Assembly: GCA_963855995.1 (NCBI GenBank)
Contig: OY979717.1
Coordinates: forward strand, 27,361,746 to 27,425,745
Source: Muricea muricata
Lineage: Eukaryota > Cnidaria > Anthozoa > Malacalcyonacea > Plexauridae
DNA: 64,000 nt
Direction of reading: 5' to 3'
Shown here one piece after another: positions 13,100 to 27,203 of the stretch; position 1 is the first letter of the stretch; each line of letters begins with the position of its first letter. Position numbers and translations under genes: made by a program. Under the pieces are notes generated by a model. The model made no database searches. It was not told where the DNA came from and saw only the letters and a list, made by a program, of their open reading frames with translations.

Positions 13100-13799
13100 C
13101 ATGGCCAGAAATTTAAGACATTGCGCCCGTGCGCTAGCTATTGTGAGGGCAGCGTTAGTTCGCAAAAATGCTAACGCTTTGCTAATGCTGTGCTTTGTAC
13201 GGTTTTAAAGCCTGGTTTCTAAGCTTTATTTTGATACCAAACATGGAGAACCTACTGGAATACATCTTTATAAAAATTGGATTTCATTCGGTGGAAATTT
13301 GGTTGAACATAAACATTTGTGCTGTAATTGTTACAGCAACGAGTTAAGAATTTCGTGTTATTAATCACGAAAATGTAATCTGTTGGGCTAAACAAACAGC
13401 TTTGGAAATTTTTGTGGAAGTGGTCGAACATATATTAATTGCCAAACGAACCCGGCAAACTGCCCCAAGAACAGATGGGATCCAACTGGTGACACTAAAG
13501 TATAGCTATTGCGCGAAAATGGCAGATAATGAAGAGAACTATTAAGAAGGAATGAACGGAAAATAGTTGTTTAAAATGTAACCAGTTCCACGTACGAATT
13601 AATGAAAAAAAGTACGGCAATGCAATAACGAAGCCCTTGCAAAGATTATTCGAACTCGGCAAATGCTTTTAGTACGGTATTGCGGTTGTATTTTGCATAT
13701 TTTTCATCAACTCCCATGTTTTAATGCTAATTGTGGCAGCCATATTTGTTCAAACAATCACGTCATGTCCAGTGCCAATGTCTTAAATTTCTGGCCATG
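13100..13799. mobile_element. 700-base TIR element, class unknown
   Basis: The ends are inverted copies: CATGGCCAGAAATTTAAGAC at 13100 and its complement ending at 13799, about 24 bases. I see no clear target duplication and no transposase frame inside. The superfamily cannot be assigned from this copy. Confidence 0.6.
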
Positions 13800-14205
13800 A
13801 GTCAAATCTTGAAGAAAAATCTTAGCGAATAGCGATGCAGCTGCATGTAACCTTGATAATGGTAGGGTTGGTTATTTTGCTGCAAAACACCATAACACCT
13901 TACGTGCGTACCTGGGCTATTTAAATGTTTACACCAGTTTCGAACAAAATTAATGGGAACCAGGCTAATAAGACCGTGGAAAGATGTGAAACATGACAAA
14001 TAACTTTATAATTGTTTTTGTTTGTGAGATTATGTGTTTATCCCTTTAAAATTCTCAACATTTGTCGAAGACACCTAAATTTTTAAACCTCGCGTCATCG
14101 CATATTATACTGGCGTCCACAAGTCTTACATAAACATGGAGTTGCTCTTCAGATGGCACTTCATAAAAATTTAGGCGCGTAAAGAATAACACATTAGCTA
14201 CTGTC

Positions 14206-14255
14206 ACTCGGTTTAATTCGACGTAAGCTGACTCGGTTTAATTCGACATAAGCCG
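14206..14255. repeat. Tandem 25-base duplication
   Basis: Two units beginning ACTCGGTTTAATTCGAC at 14206 and 14231, differing at two positions. Confidence 0.8.
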
Positions 14256-17200
14256 ACCCAAGCTTACCTAACAAAACTTAAAAGACAGACCTCCCAACTT
14301 CCTTCAAAAATTCGCTAGCCAGTCTAGCTAGCAAATCAGAGAATAACAGATTATTCTAGCTTCATGTGCCAGTATCGAGCGACGAGCTTTTCACTAAAGG
14401 AAATGCAAAAAAATTCTGTTCTTGGTGTTCTGGTGGCTGATCTCATGCGGCATGGTGTTTCTTTGCGGTTACATTAACAAGTAGTTAATTCAGCTAGAGA
14501 GTTAAATCAAATAAAAATGCGCGTTTAATAGTTCTTGATTTCTACAACCGGCAACTTTTTGGTATGCTCATGCACGCGCAGGTCCACACACCTTAAAGCA
14601 GCAGAAAATAGTTTCGTGTGTGGGTCCGTGGTCCGTCGAATCCCCGCGCTCTGTACTTACTAGCTGGACTATCAACAGGATAACAAGCTCGCGATCGAGT
14701 ATTGGGGACGGGGAATGATTAATTTATTCTTGTTCGCAGAGTTTTTTTAGCAATCAATTTCGATAGAAATTAATGACGCTGACGAATATATGAAATACTC
14801 TTCACCCTCTTTCAATAATTCAGCTCGCTACGCTGCATGCAGTCCAACTTTTATCAATAGTGAACAGTAGTGTGTAATGCTTGGCAGCCGATTAAAGCAT
14901 GTTGCTTCGATATCAGTGTCAGTATATTTTCTCTGAGTATGCCCATTTCGGCAAACCTGGAATATGGTATCGAATAAACCGTTATTTCATTTTCATTTCA
15001 TAAGATTATTTTTGTGTTTCTATTCATTTGGTTTTACTTCTGAGGGTTTTTTGTGTGCGACTGCATGGTTACCTTGGCTTGGACAATTCTAGCCTCACCC
15101 CCACATTGTTTATCTTATCTCCCTAGTTACATGGCAATATTTGGCAACGCCATGACTGTAAGCAAAATTGAAATATTACTGTTTGAGCAGCAATTTGCGC
15201 AACAATGTACTGGCTTACAGTAGCGTAATTACATTGCTGTTTTCAATCTACTCTATCAATACTTGTCTTAACAATGACTTTACTATAAGCAAAAGAAATT
15301 TGGGCTGATACGATATGCATACGATGAAGGTATGCCCACAGTCATGCAAAATTGCACAAAGGAGTTTGGATCATAGCGAAGAAGATAAGAATTCAATATT
15401 TAATCAAGAAATGAACGAAGGGAATTTTGAAAAGTGAAAAGGATATGGGCACTGGGCGCATGGCATTTTGATAAGATTATATAAAAGCTTAAAAAAACTT
15501 AAGATCACATTCACAACTAATTGAACTGCTACATTATTGACGGATTAATCGCCCGCAATATCACATTATAGTGTAACAGAATGCTATATACGTGATACGG
15601 ATATTTTGGCAATTGTATAACTGACATATTCAATGGTACAATTCAATCCCCGCATTTTCAGACGGGAAAACCTGAATTCAATTCTTTATAGCTGTTCCCG
15701 ATAACATATCTAGCATGGTGCATGATATCTTGTAGCAGTTGCACAATATAATTCTGGGATTGATTTATTATCGGTGCGGTACGAGGTTGACTAATGCGCG
15801 AGCCTGCAAGCCAGAGCCCCCCTTTGCGAGCCTTTATTCATCCATTTTTCGAGCTTCGCCATATAAGTTTATGCATCAGATCAACTGATCAAAATGTTAA
15901 GTAATAGCGCGCGATACAAGGTTGATTTGAGGCTAAATGTCCTCGGAAGACGTTAAGCCTAGGGTAAGCCGGGTTCGTAAAGGCTTGCAAAAGCCGATAG
16001 CAAAGGCTCGTAAAATCCCAGTACGGTAAATGGGCAATGTCTCGCAAAATCTCCATGCTGAGCTCTTAATAAGATAAATTGCACTGAATCACTACTAATC
16101 TAAAGAACAAGACATTGCCATATAAGCATAACTCAAATTAGAGTCGCGACTCTCAAATTAAGGCTCGGGCTCGCACCCGGAAAAAATTTTGGCTAAGATT
16201 TGGTTAAGAGGATATATACAAACACCCTTACCAACTAATCATTCATATAATTGTGTGTATTTCCCACGATATATAATATTTACATCAAATACAAGGTTCT
16301 CGTTTATTATGAATTTGCGCTTTGATTGTACAGGTTTGACTACATTCCTGGTACCAAATTGAAATATTTCCAATACATGCATGTCACAGCATATGTGCGG
16401 TGGGCATATATACAAAACAGATTTTGGCGTTCTTAAAAATGTACATATGTCCTCTCTGCATGGAGTACACATGCCCGACGTTTTCAGGATCAGAAAGTTG
16501 GCAAAACATAAGTGTGAGAATGCGTGGAAATTGTCGCAGGATACCATCCTCGTGCAACCGCCAGCGCGCAGGATTATGTCTGAGTGTGGCAAGCCTCAGT
16601 CACGTCTAACCTTGCGTTTTCCCGCAGCCAGCAGCATTTACTTAGTTGAGAACTATATAGTGCATGTTCGGTGTTTGTCATAGTTTATTATCATTTGCGG
16701 AAATTTTTTGTGCATGACTAATTATCTTAATCGAGGTACTTGAGGCCTCCCATGTAGTTCTTCTTGAAATTCTTCTTTTCGTTCAGGCATACGTAATAAT
16801 TGATTTTTCACGCAATCACGAAAAAACAATCAAGGGTCAATCATATGCATGTTTTTACGATAAGGTACGAAATTTAGTAAGATGGGAATATAGCTAGAAA
16901 TTGCAAATGTTAGTTCGTTGTGGACCTGTGGTTAGTTCCCAGGCAGGCTGTCCTCCATCCTCACGTCAATTGCACAGGTTGTACACAGTACACCTAAAAT
17001 CTGTCTGGCTTGTAGAGCGTTGTTTTCACGCTATATCTTCAAAAATTTAAAATTCATCGCGCAATTGTCATTGGTTGATAAATCAGTCAAACGTAAGTGT
17101 ATATTTTACAACTCACTCCCGGTCAGACAGTTTCCTGATCGACGGCAAGGATTAAAAATGATCAATTCACGAATCTCGACATGAAAAATAGCAAGCGGCA

Positions 17201-18779
17201 GTGCTGATTCACTCGTCACAAAAAGAGTATTGATAGCCCTCTTAATTTCTATTGGCCCGCATTCTCGTGGAGAGGATTTCAGTAGATTTTCATCTATATA
17301 TACACGCACAGTCCTATAAAATGCTAATCATAGAAATAATGTTACATTTCAACATATCAAACTGTATATGCTGATGCAACATTTGATTACACGGCCAATT
17401 ACACGAGTCTTTTGACATTAATTTGACTTGTTGGGTCGGTTGAGTTTATTGTTCATTTAACTGACAGCATCTACGAAACGCCGTGTAGATAAAGACATCG
17501 AGAACTTTCCATTGCGCGTATTGAAGTTATTATACAATTTCCCTTTAGTGGATAGACTGATTTACGTTTCCTGTTTTCCCCAAAATGTTTGTCGTTTTAC
17601 CATTCTTTATTAAAAAAATGCATTTTGTACGCAAATGATGTTTAAGCTCAACGCTTAAATTCCTCGTCTATTTTCAAATTCTACACTGAACAAGATGAAA
17701 AAGTGCAATTTTTATGAACGAATCAGTGGCGTTGAAATGAGACCCACGGAAAGAGGGTGAGCTAGGCAGAGGGATATTAAGAAAGGTATATTGTAGTCTG
17801 TATAGCCTGTATAAATGTCTACTTTTGTATAAAAGAATGATTGCATGCATGCATAGTTACGTTTCCTTTAGTGGAACTGGAATGTCAAGTAGTTTTTACG
17901 TATTTAAAAGATAAATGCTTAAAGTAATGGCTATTTAGCGACATATGATACGTATATAGGGTCAATATGCTTATATTCACTGAATTATGCTGCTGTGCTA
18001 AAATTGATAGCTACTGTTTGCATGATGTATCAAAAAGAATAATAGACGCTGCTTGTTGAAAGTTATAAAGATACAACAAAGCAAGAGACTTCTGAAAAAC
18101 ACTATGTATTGACGTTGGCTATTTTAAATGAAGGTAGCTCGACTGTTAATAAAAATAGCTTTCTACAAAAATACAACAGCCCATTAAGTCATAACCTAAC
18201 AAATATTTAGTACTAGTGTCTTGTTTGGTTTGCCCATCAAAACAGACTTACGTACTTTACGAACGTCAGTAAAGAAACATGACAAATTGTTAGCCTAAAT
18301 AATACACACGACATTTTGCAAACATCAAAGGAACAAGGAAGATAGGGATAAGTATAATCAAGAAAGCAGGGTATATACCTATCTGCTGATGATCACTGTC
18401 ATGTACACCTGTGAAATATGGAATGGCATCTGCGTTACTGACAAGGTTTACCAAGGACAAACCATTCACACGAATATTCCACACGTCTAAGTTTGCTTAA
18501 CATAGGTAAATACTGCTAGAGTGCTTGTAATAATAATATTTTAGCCATAGCAATATGGGATTTATCAATATCCAATAAGAGGATTTTATGTGTCAAATGT
18601 TATTCATAACATTGCATGATGGAGAACGTCATGGAAGGATGCGGTCATCGTTCGCAATCAAATATCAGATGTTAACTTGACTAATTTGATGTCACACTGA
18701 CGACGTATGAGCAATTCGGATAATTACACCTATCGAATTTCCGACTATTATCTGCTCACTCCCCTTATCCTTTAAATAG
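14256..18779. other. Non-genic or unresolved stretch
   Basis: No supported gene. 16380-16640 is less AT-rich and open on both strands (100 and 117 codons), but neither translation shows a family motif. A 64-codon minus frame at 18290-18484 contains a hydrophobic run and cannot be placed in a gene. Confidence 0.4.
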
Positions 18780-19307
18780 CTAGAATTCGTGCAAGAAATC
18801 AGAAAGCAATCACTTGTTGTGCGAACAACATCTCTTAAGCTGAAGTCAGATATTCTAACACAAATAAAGAAATCGAAAATGTATGGTGACGAAGTTACGG
18901 TACCGAAAATTTGTATTTCAACGGAGTGCATTGAAAACCATGTGGCTTATGAAGCCAGGTCAACATCATTTTTGAGACCAAAACGACGAGCCTCGGAGTC
19001 GTCTGTCTCGAGCATGGATTCGTGGCTAAGCCGCGGTTCAACGATTTCAAATTCGAGTTCAAGCCTCTCTGACTATTTTTCGGTGCTTCCATTGGAGCTA
19101 GAACTCTCCATCATGGGTACTGTTGATCAATCTATTCTAGACAGAGCGCATGTGGCACAGGACAAACGAACTAGATCAAGATCTTTGCCACCATTTCGGC
19201 AGAACTCGCGCACGAGACTGCTTAGCGTCCGCACTGACAAGGACGGTGAAACCAGCTTAAACCAAGAAGGCTTGTTGTCTACAACATTGTGTTCCACTGA
19301 ACTGTAA
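18780..19307 (+). CDS. Probable 3' terminal exon of an unrecognised gene, Ser/Arg-rich tail
   Basis: An open frame of about 175 codons ends at TGA/TAA-type stop 19305-19307. Its upstream edge has a pyrimidine-rich tract (CTCCCCTTATCCTTT) followed by AG at 18778-18779 and again at 18782-18783, a good splice acceptor; the frame has a stop just before it, and the first in-frame ATG is about 30 codons in. The sequence is richer in GC than its surroundings. The translation is polar, with serine clusters (SESSVSSMDSWLSRGS, SNSSSSLSDYF) and a basic patch (RTRSRSLPPF), resembling a phosphorylated cytoplasmic tail. I do not recognise the family and could not identify upstream exons, so the protein's role is unknown. 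Confidence 0.5.
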   Translation, partial: LEFVQEIRKQSLVVRTTSLKLKSDILTQIKKSKMYGDEVTVPKICISTECIENHVAYEARSTSFLRPKRRASESSVSSMDSWLSRGSTISNSSSSLSDYFSVLPLELELSIMGTVDQSILDRAHVAQDKRTRSRSLPPFRQNSRTRLLSVRTDKDGETSLNQEGLLSTTLCSTEL

Positions 19308-20380
19308 AAATGCGCAGTGACGATTGTCTGCAAATTACACGCACTTTGTGTCCCACACAAAGCCAACTATCTCGAGAGCTACGGGTCTTATACAGTCGGT
19401 ATTTGGTCCTATATACGGTCGGTATGTGATCCTACGGCGAATCAATTATGTGTATATTATATCATTCATATTGAGCTTGTACTAGCGTAAATGAATATTA
19501 TCCAACACGAAACTTGATAATCTGTCATTGACATAGCCCAGAGACGGAGCAAGCTTCTTGCCTGAACAAGCAATAAGAGTATCGCCAATTACTATGTTAT
19601 ATTTGTATTGTGAAAAGTGATAAGGGAGATGGCCAACATTCTTAGATTCTTTGCACTGTCAAGCAAGGCCATTCAGCAGTGTAAAGTAGATTGTAAAATA
19701 TTATTTAATTGCATAGTTTATTTATTTTCCATACACATAACATATATATAGTTACATTATATATCCGTGGTAGATATGTTTAAAATATCCGTTTAAAGTT
19801 TAAACAAATTTCAAATATGCGACAGAACATGCGCAAATATATGAATGTTTTGCGTGATATATTCGTTTTCAGTGCTTAACTTTTGACACCTTTTGGTTAA
19901 TTAGTCTGGGTGTCACGGTATAATGTTTGAGTATTTGGTGCACGAATATTTCAGAACGTCGTTTCATGTGCACGGACACGGTTTACCATACAACACTCAA
20001 TTCGGTTTTATCCAATATCAAGTCAACGAATACATGTGACCAATTTAAACCTGTTTATTATAAAATTGTGAAATGAATTGAATTTTGCCATGATCAATAT
20101 TTTGGTTTCTCCTTTTGCGTTCACCATGAGTCTTAAAATACGCAGAAATTTTAAGTATACCAAAATATGTAAAAATCAGCGCCAAGCGGGCGCGCTGCCA
20201 TTCTAATTAAGTTATAACAGATTTATTCTATTTTTATGATCAAAATGACACTTACATCCTATACCCGCGAAATGATGCGTCAACTTATGCGCACGTGATT
20301 CATGTGAAATATCTACATTGATACGCACAGGTCCAGCACTGTGTCTATCAATGTAGATGTCGTGCTGAATGCTAAACATA
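19308..20380. other. Non-genic stretch
   Basis: Downstream of the putative terminal exon. No further coding signal and no canonical AATAAA close to the stop were seen. Confidence 0.4.
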
Positions 20381-20508
20381 TACATATACGACAACACATA
20401 CATATTAACATATACATATACATATTAACATTATAACATATACATATTAACATTAACATTAACATTAACATATACATGTACATGTAGTTTGTACATGTAC
20501 ATATACAT
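20380..20508. repeat. Degenerate microsatellite (ATACATATACAT / ACATTA)
   Basis: Runs of ATACATAT and four consecutive ACATTA units near 20449-20472 alternate over about 130 bases. Confidence 0.8.
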
Positions 20509-21018
20509 AAAGCTCGATGCCGCATGTGACCTAATGATAAGATTCCCAACGATTTTGTATCTATTTTGTCTATAGCAGACGAATATTTTGCCTTTACTTC
20601 TTATAATTGATTCGTAAACACAGAGCGTGGTAACACATAGTAACAGACAAAAATATGAGATAGCGATATCAAATATTAATCCTGAAGAGCGTAGGTCGTT
20701 TAGTGCAACAACGTGCGCATTTTTGTTTACCATTCAGCACAACACGGCAACGCTGCTCATATTGTAAATAATGGAAGTTGTTACATGAACTAAAAACGTT
20801 GTCAAAATGCAGCGCAATAAATAAATGTTTCCGAAAAGTTGGTATGAAACTGCTTACTTGATCATGTTGCGACGCCAATCTGGGAGTATATTCATAAATT
20901 TGTGTCACGCCCAACGATTTTCTTATGAAATCAACCCTAATAACAACTTATTTTGAAGGAAATTCGTTCGGCAGAGTAAGTAGGTACAAATACTACCCTG
21001 CCCAAAAATTATATCGAA

Positions 21019-21138
<120 letters not shown>

Positions 21139-21295
21139 ACAATGGACAAAATTTTGCTGTCGCTACTCTGAGTTTCACGCGGTTAGGCGATCATCAGGCA
21201 ACTGACAGATAAGTTTAATTATTCACATATATATTATTTATCGAGCGCTCTATACTTTCATCCTGAAAATATAACCTTCTTGGTAATTACAATCA

Positions 21296-22368
<1,073 letters not shown>

Positions 22369-22632
22369 TACAATCCAGAGCAAAATGAGTTCGAACACTT
22401 TTAGAGAATTATGAAAATTTCCCCCGTTTAACAAAAAATGCCCCCCTTTCCCCCAAATCAATGTTGTCAAAATCCAATTAATTACAATACACCAGTAACA
22501 GTAGAACAACATTGAATTGGGGGAAGGGGGGAAATTGCAGAACAATGACACAGTCTTTACCATTTTTGTTATATATGTAAAATTTTGAAAAAAAATATAT
22601 TGTTTGTTTCAACAATTTTGCTCTGGATTGTA
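22369..22632. mobile_element. MITE with TA target duplication
   Basis: The 260-base element (22371-22630) has inverted ends CAATCCAGAGCAAAAT, each bordered by TA. A second inverted pair inside combines C-rich and G-rich tracts (CCCCCAAATCAATGTTGT and ACAACATTGAATTGGGGG). The layout fits a Tc1/mariner-type MITE. Confidence 0.75.
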
Positions 22633-23756
22633 GGTTTCTAATGAAGAGTTTTTAACGGAGAAGTAATAGGTTTTTGTTTTACTTTTAAATGGAATGAGGA
22701 ATTCTTGCAATTTTGAGGGTCAAACACTTGATCTGTTTACGTCGGAATTCCGTTGCAGCCAGAGTTCTTCATGGCTCATTCCAAATCTAAGTGCTCCAGT
22801 ATTTTCAACAGAAAACAGCTTAATTTTGAATCATCAATGCATGCAGTATGGAAATCGTATTGAAAACATATACTGTGTTAGATATAGAAATGGGTCGTTG
22901 TTATAGGTTAAAATAGATTGACGTTATTTGCTAAGAATCTGTGTGTGTATAAAAACTGCAAATTGGTTAATCAGATTAGCTTACCAGCGAAAGTTCATTA
23001 GACTTCACAAACTGAGAGGTCAGCTCGCCTAAGCTATTGGGCTTTAGAATGTAGATGTTTCGATCCAATTATAAGGTTGATAGGATTATGAATTAATAAC
23101 GGGTAATCTTTCAAGGACAAGAGAAATTTAGAATTTGAATAGCCCCCTGCACGACCACGCTTTATTGAAGAATAGATAGGATATAGAATAGAACAGGATT
23201 TTCTCCTGTCAATAACAATAGACTAGCTTGATCGAAGTCATGTAGTAGTCGGTGTGCGGTATTTTAATTTATTTTATGCGGTGATGCGGTATTTTCGTAA
23301 TTTTTGTGCGGTATTGCGGTATTGACACCCTCCCAATGTCCCCCTTCGCCAATATTCCTGAATGGCCATGTGCCCATGTGTATATTCAGTTTAATAGCAC
23401 GCAAGAGGACGAATCCGAGTAAAAACGTATTTCGCATCCCAAGGTTACGCTATATTGGGAGAATTGGGAGGGATGGAGGTATGTCAGTACATTAGTTTTT
23501 GTTCAGGCCGGCTAACCTCTTTCGAAATTAGGCTGATTTCAAAAAATAATAGTCTGGTGACTGGCAGAACAGGAATATGTGAATTTACACCCCGTTCCGT
23601 ATTTTCGGCCCTGCGATCACACTACATCAATCTGATTATTATGGAAAAGTGATCGACCCAATCACCACTAGTGTCATGTGTTCGAATCTCAGTAGGGTTG
23701 TCCGGCTCAATATGCCGGAAATTACAAAGTTCAACGACTTTAATCAGACTTTTCAC
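22633..23756. other. Non-genic stretch, possible tRNA-derived SINE trace
   Basis: No gene supported. GTGTTCGAATCTC at 23677-23689 resembles a Pol III B box, but no matching A box or complete tRNA fold could be found nearby. Confidence 0.3.
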
Positions 23757-24464
23757 TTAAGGTGGCTCGATACAGTTTTCAAAAATTAAGCTATAGTTTA
23801 CTTAACACTTTTAATTTTTGCGCTGTTAAATTCAAATTAGTCCGTATTGGATTGTTCATGTATTTTAACATATTTTCTTTCAAATTATGGCAGTTTTGAT
23901 GGCCAATGCTCCACTGCTATGACAACACTTGAGTATGAAATTTACTCAGAAACGATGTATTTTGCTGCACAAGTCTGAAAGAAGCACGGTGACCCCAATT
24001 TTTGTCTTCGCATCATGTTATAAACACCATAGGCTAACATTGTGCAAAATTTTAAAAAATTCTATAACGCCAATTTTTTTTTTACTACGAAAATACTCTT
24101 TTCTTGAAAAACATTTTTTCCACATTATAGAATTTTTTAATTTTTTTTAATAATGCATGCAAGACTTTTGTGGTCAATGCTACATACAAAATTTGAAGAT
24201 AGGTCACCGTGCAAAATAAGGAGATATAGCACATTCAGTTTTAAAAATTGAATTTTTTAATGACGTCAGCAATTAGTAAATCCACATTCAGTTTGCATTT
24301 TTTCATGCGCAAAATGGCGTCGGCATCTCACATGACGTGCAGTATTCGATATTTTACGTGTGTATTTGTTGTAAACGTGATCTATAAGAAGATTTGTGTA
24401 AATAACATTAAATTTGGCGCATGCCGTCTTTATTTGTGGGCATTACTATATCGAGCCACCTTAA
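23757..24464. mobile_element. TTAA-target DNA transposon remnant 2
   Basis: A 700-base element (23761-24460) with inverted tips GGTGGCTCGATA and TATCGAGCCACC and a TTAA on each side (23757-23760, 24461-24464). This fits piggyBac- or Kolobok-type mobilisation. A 168-codon frame starting at 24248 runs through the right end into flanking DNA and shows no transposase motif. Confidence 0.75.
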
Positions 24465-25984
24465 TTGGGACTATATTGCAAAATTTATGGTACCCTCGGA
24501 CCGAAACAAATCAATGTTTTCAATGTTATAAAAAAAGGATGGCCCGCTTTAGTTGGCGAGATTCTAAAAATGTAGAGCCTAGCTCACTGTTGCTACTGAA
24601 AAATTTGAGCTTTCGAAGAGAAAGGTGGGTTCAAGTACAATTTTATACCAATAAATTACGTCGAAAACGAAAGTGCCACTCTTCAAAGGCAGAAAAACTT
24701 CTCGCTTCTATGCAAGTCACGTGCCCCAACTATGTTTTCTTCTGCCCCGCATAAAAATAAATTTCGCATGGTCTCGTTATATATAGTACTAGGCATTCTC
24801 CACTTACCAGATTTTGCAACAGGAAAATTTAACAGAGTGTATTGAGTAATGCGGAACGATAGCAATTGGCATATATATGTTGTTGTGATTTCTATGTTAA
24901 ATAATATAAATAAAATGAGACTTTCTCATATACTACACCAACGTAATTAATTATGTTTTAAGATCTCTTATTATATGTGAATTAACTTTAATTAACGTTG
25001 CACATAATGCCGCGGGAAGAAAGTTTTGTACGTGTCTGCACTTCACAAATCATTACATTGGCAATCAATCAAAATGCTTAAAAATCGTTATTTAGAAATT
25101 ATACTAAAAGCAAATACCGTAAAAGCGCTGCTCCTAAAAGTGAATTGATGCGTTGTTAAAAAAAATTGAAGAAAAAACTGACGGTATAGTATATACATAT
25201 AAGGCGCATGCGCCTATAAAATTTCGCTTAGAGGTGCTCGCATTTTTCTCGCAGATTTTCTGGAGTCTCGAAACGAAAATAAAACTTCCATGATCATCAA
25301 AGTTATTTTGATCCAGGCAATTAATATCAACAAAATCTTTCAACACAGCTAAGGAAGAACATCATTCGTCTCAAATGTGGTAGGCTTTTCTGGGCCTAAT
25401 ACAGATATCGATAATTGTTAGTAATTACGTTTGTCATGCAAATAAACAACTATTTCAGTAACATTTTAACATTTAACTATTTGCAGAAGTTACCAGGCAA
25501 ACTTTAGGAATAAGAAACATGCATGCTCTTTCACAGCGCCAGATGACTAATGCATAGCATTGCTATAATGTATAGACCCAAGACGTCATGACGTCGTCGC
25601 TACGTTCTCCTGGACAATATAAGCAATTTAGATGATGATGACAATGATAGCGATTGGTGATGATCATCATAGTCATTGATGATGATGATGGTCATTGATG
25701 GTTACGGATCATGATGATAGTAATTGATGATCAGATACTTGATACTTTATAAATAAGTAATACTAGGGAACTACCAGAAATTAACAGTGGCATTAAAGCG
25801 GCATGAAGTCTAAAACCAGTGAGTTAATTAGTCTATATAAAGTACGGAATTAGTTTATCATTTTCAAATAGCTATAGAGAGCTTGGAGAAAACTTCATTA
25901 GCAATCTTATCAGTTCCAATTTGTGGTCCTGAAGTAAAGTAGGACACAAATGGTCCTAAGTGTGAATTCATCTTGTGGGCATTT
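24465..25984. other. Non-genic stretch
   Basis: No supported gene. A minus-strand frame at 25134-25346 follows a possible acceptor but has no partner exons or known motif. A trinucleotide repeat lies at 25632-25735. Confidence 0.4.
25632..25735. repeat. Imperfect (GAT)n microsatellite
   Basis: Runs of GATGATGATG interspersed with TCATTGATGAT over about 100 bases. Confidence 0.85.
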
Positions 25985-26870
25985 TTAAAGGCCTTATATG
26001 CATCGAAATTTTACATTAAGTTTTTATTATAGCAGCATGCAGAACAAATTTAAAAACCTAATAAAAAATTCCTCTAAACTTTCACAACTTGCTTTGTTGT
26101 GTAGATAATGACCTATGTTTGATATGCAAATTGCATCATAGATAGGTACTGTATTTATTGTTACCTATTTGATGTTACCCTAAATCTACAGCTAATTTAA
26201 TAAAGGCTGTCCTTCCGTAACCTGCAAAGTACGAGCGGGAATTCGAAAGGCATGCATGACGGATTATTGCCTACTTCCACCTCTAAACACGAGCTTACTT
26301 CTTTGAAATAGCATCAAGGGCACATAGGAAATTTGCGACGGCAAGTTTAAATTTACTTGCTACAAAGGTAATATAGCTATTGCCCGAGTATCTGGTCCTA
26401 AATGAAAAATCTTTCATCATCACTTGCGCTTTTGGAAGGACAACCTTAATTAAAACAGCTGCATAATGAAGTAATACTGAACATAACTTGCATTATTGTG
26501 TAGATAATGACACTCCTCATATATCACAATCCATAATGCGCTACGGCAAACTGGCATTGCTACTTGTCAATCAATTCAAATTACCTAAATATAACATATC
26601 ATGGAGTTATCAGTATGTTCACACGAAGACACCTGTATATGGCTATGAGTTTGACGATGTAGAACATTCTATGATGTTGAAGTTTTGCAGTTACTCATAT
26701 GCTATGTAATTGCACATTGATGTTTATTTGCATATCAAACATTGGACAATTCCTGCACAATATGGCATGTTGAGAAAATTTGGAAAAATGTTTTATTAGA
26801 TCGTTTAGAATGTTCTTTACGCTACCATAATAAAAATGTGGCGTAAAATTTTGATGCGTAAGGCCTTTAA
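25985..26870. mobile_element. TTAA-target DNA transposon remnant 3
   Basis: Inverted arms of about 150 bases at 25989-26137 and 26722-26866. The tips read AGGCCTTATATGCATC and GATGCGTAAGGCCT, each bordered by TTAA (25985-25988, 26867-26870). Arm similarity continues through AAATTTTAC, TTTTTATTAT and GTTTGATATGCAAAT. No transposase frame is visible; a 73-codon frame at 26488-26709 has no known motif. Confidence 0.65.
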
Positions 26871-27203
26871 ATTCAAAGTCGGATCTTAGAGTGACAACTT
26901 AGCTACGTCTTCACAATTTATGGCAGTTGGTTTAAAATAACACCCTCAAGGGGATCCGAAACCATCTTTGACGTTATAGATGCTTGCAATTGACGCAGTA
27001 ATCTTAATAACTGAATTAATTCTGATTATTTTCGGAATTTGATGTCCTTATTTACAAAACATCACACCTGCTTTTGTCTATAAATCAAAATAAATTGCCT
27101 CGGCAAGCAGACATAAATTTAATTAACAAGTTGAGTTAGTGTGAATACGTCATCTGAAAGTATAGAAAGCTGAGCTAGTGATTTTCTCATTATTTGTTTT
27201 CGT

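Noticed and set aside
16239..16683. Overlapping frames of 117 (minus) and 100 (plus) codons
   Set aside because: Open on both strands, so coding strand undecidable, and no recognisable domain.
23677..23689. B-box-like GTGTTCGAATCTC (possible tRNA or SINE)
   Set aside because: No A box at the right distance and no cloverleaf could be drawn.
24248..24754. 168-codon plus frame
   Set aside because: Starts inside a TTAA element and continues through its end into unrelated flank; no protein motif.
25134..25346. Minus-strand frame after a possible acceptor
   Set aside because: 70 codons, no partner exon, no family motif.
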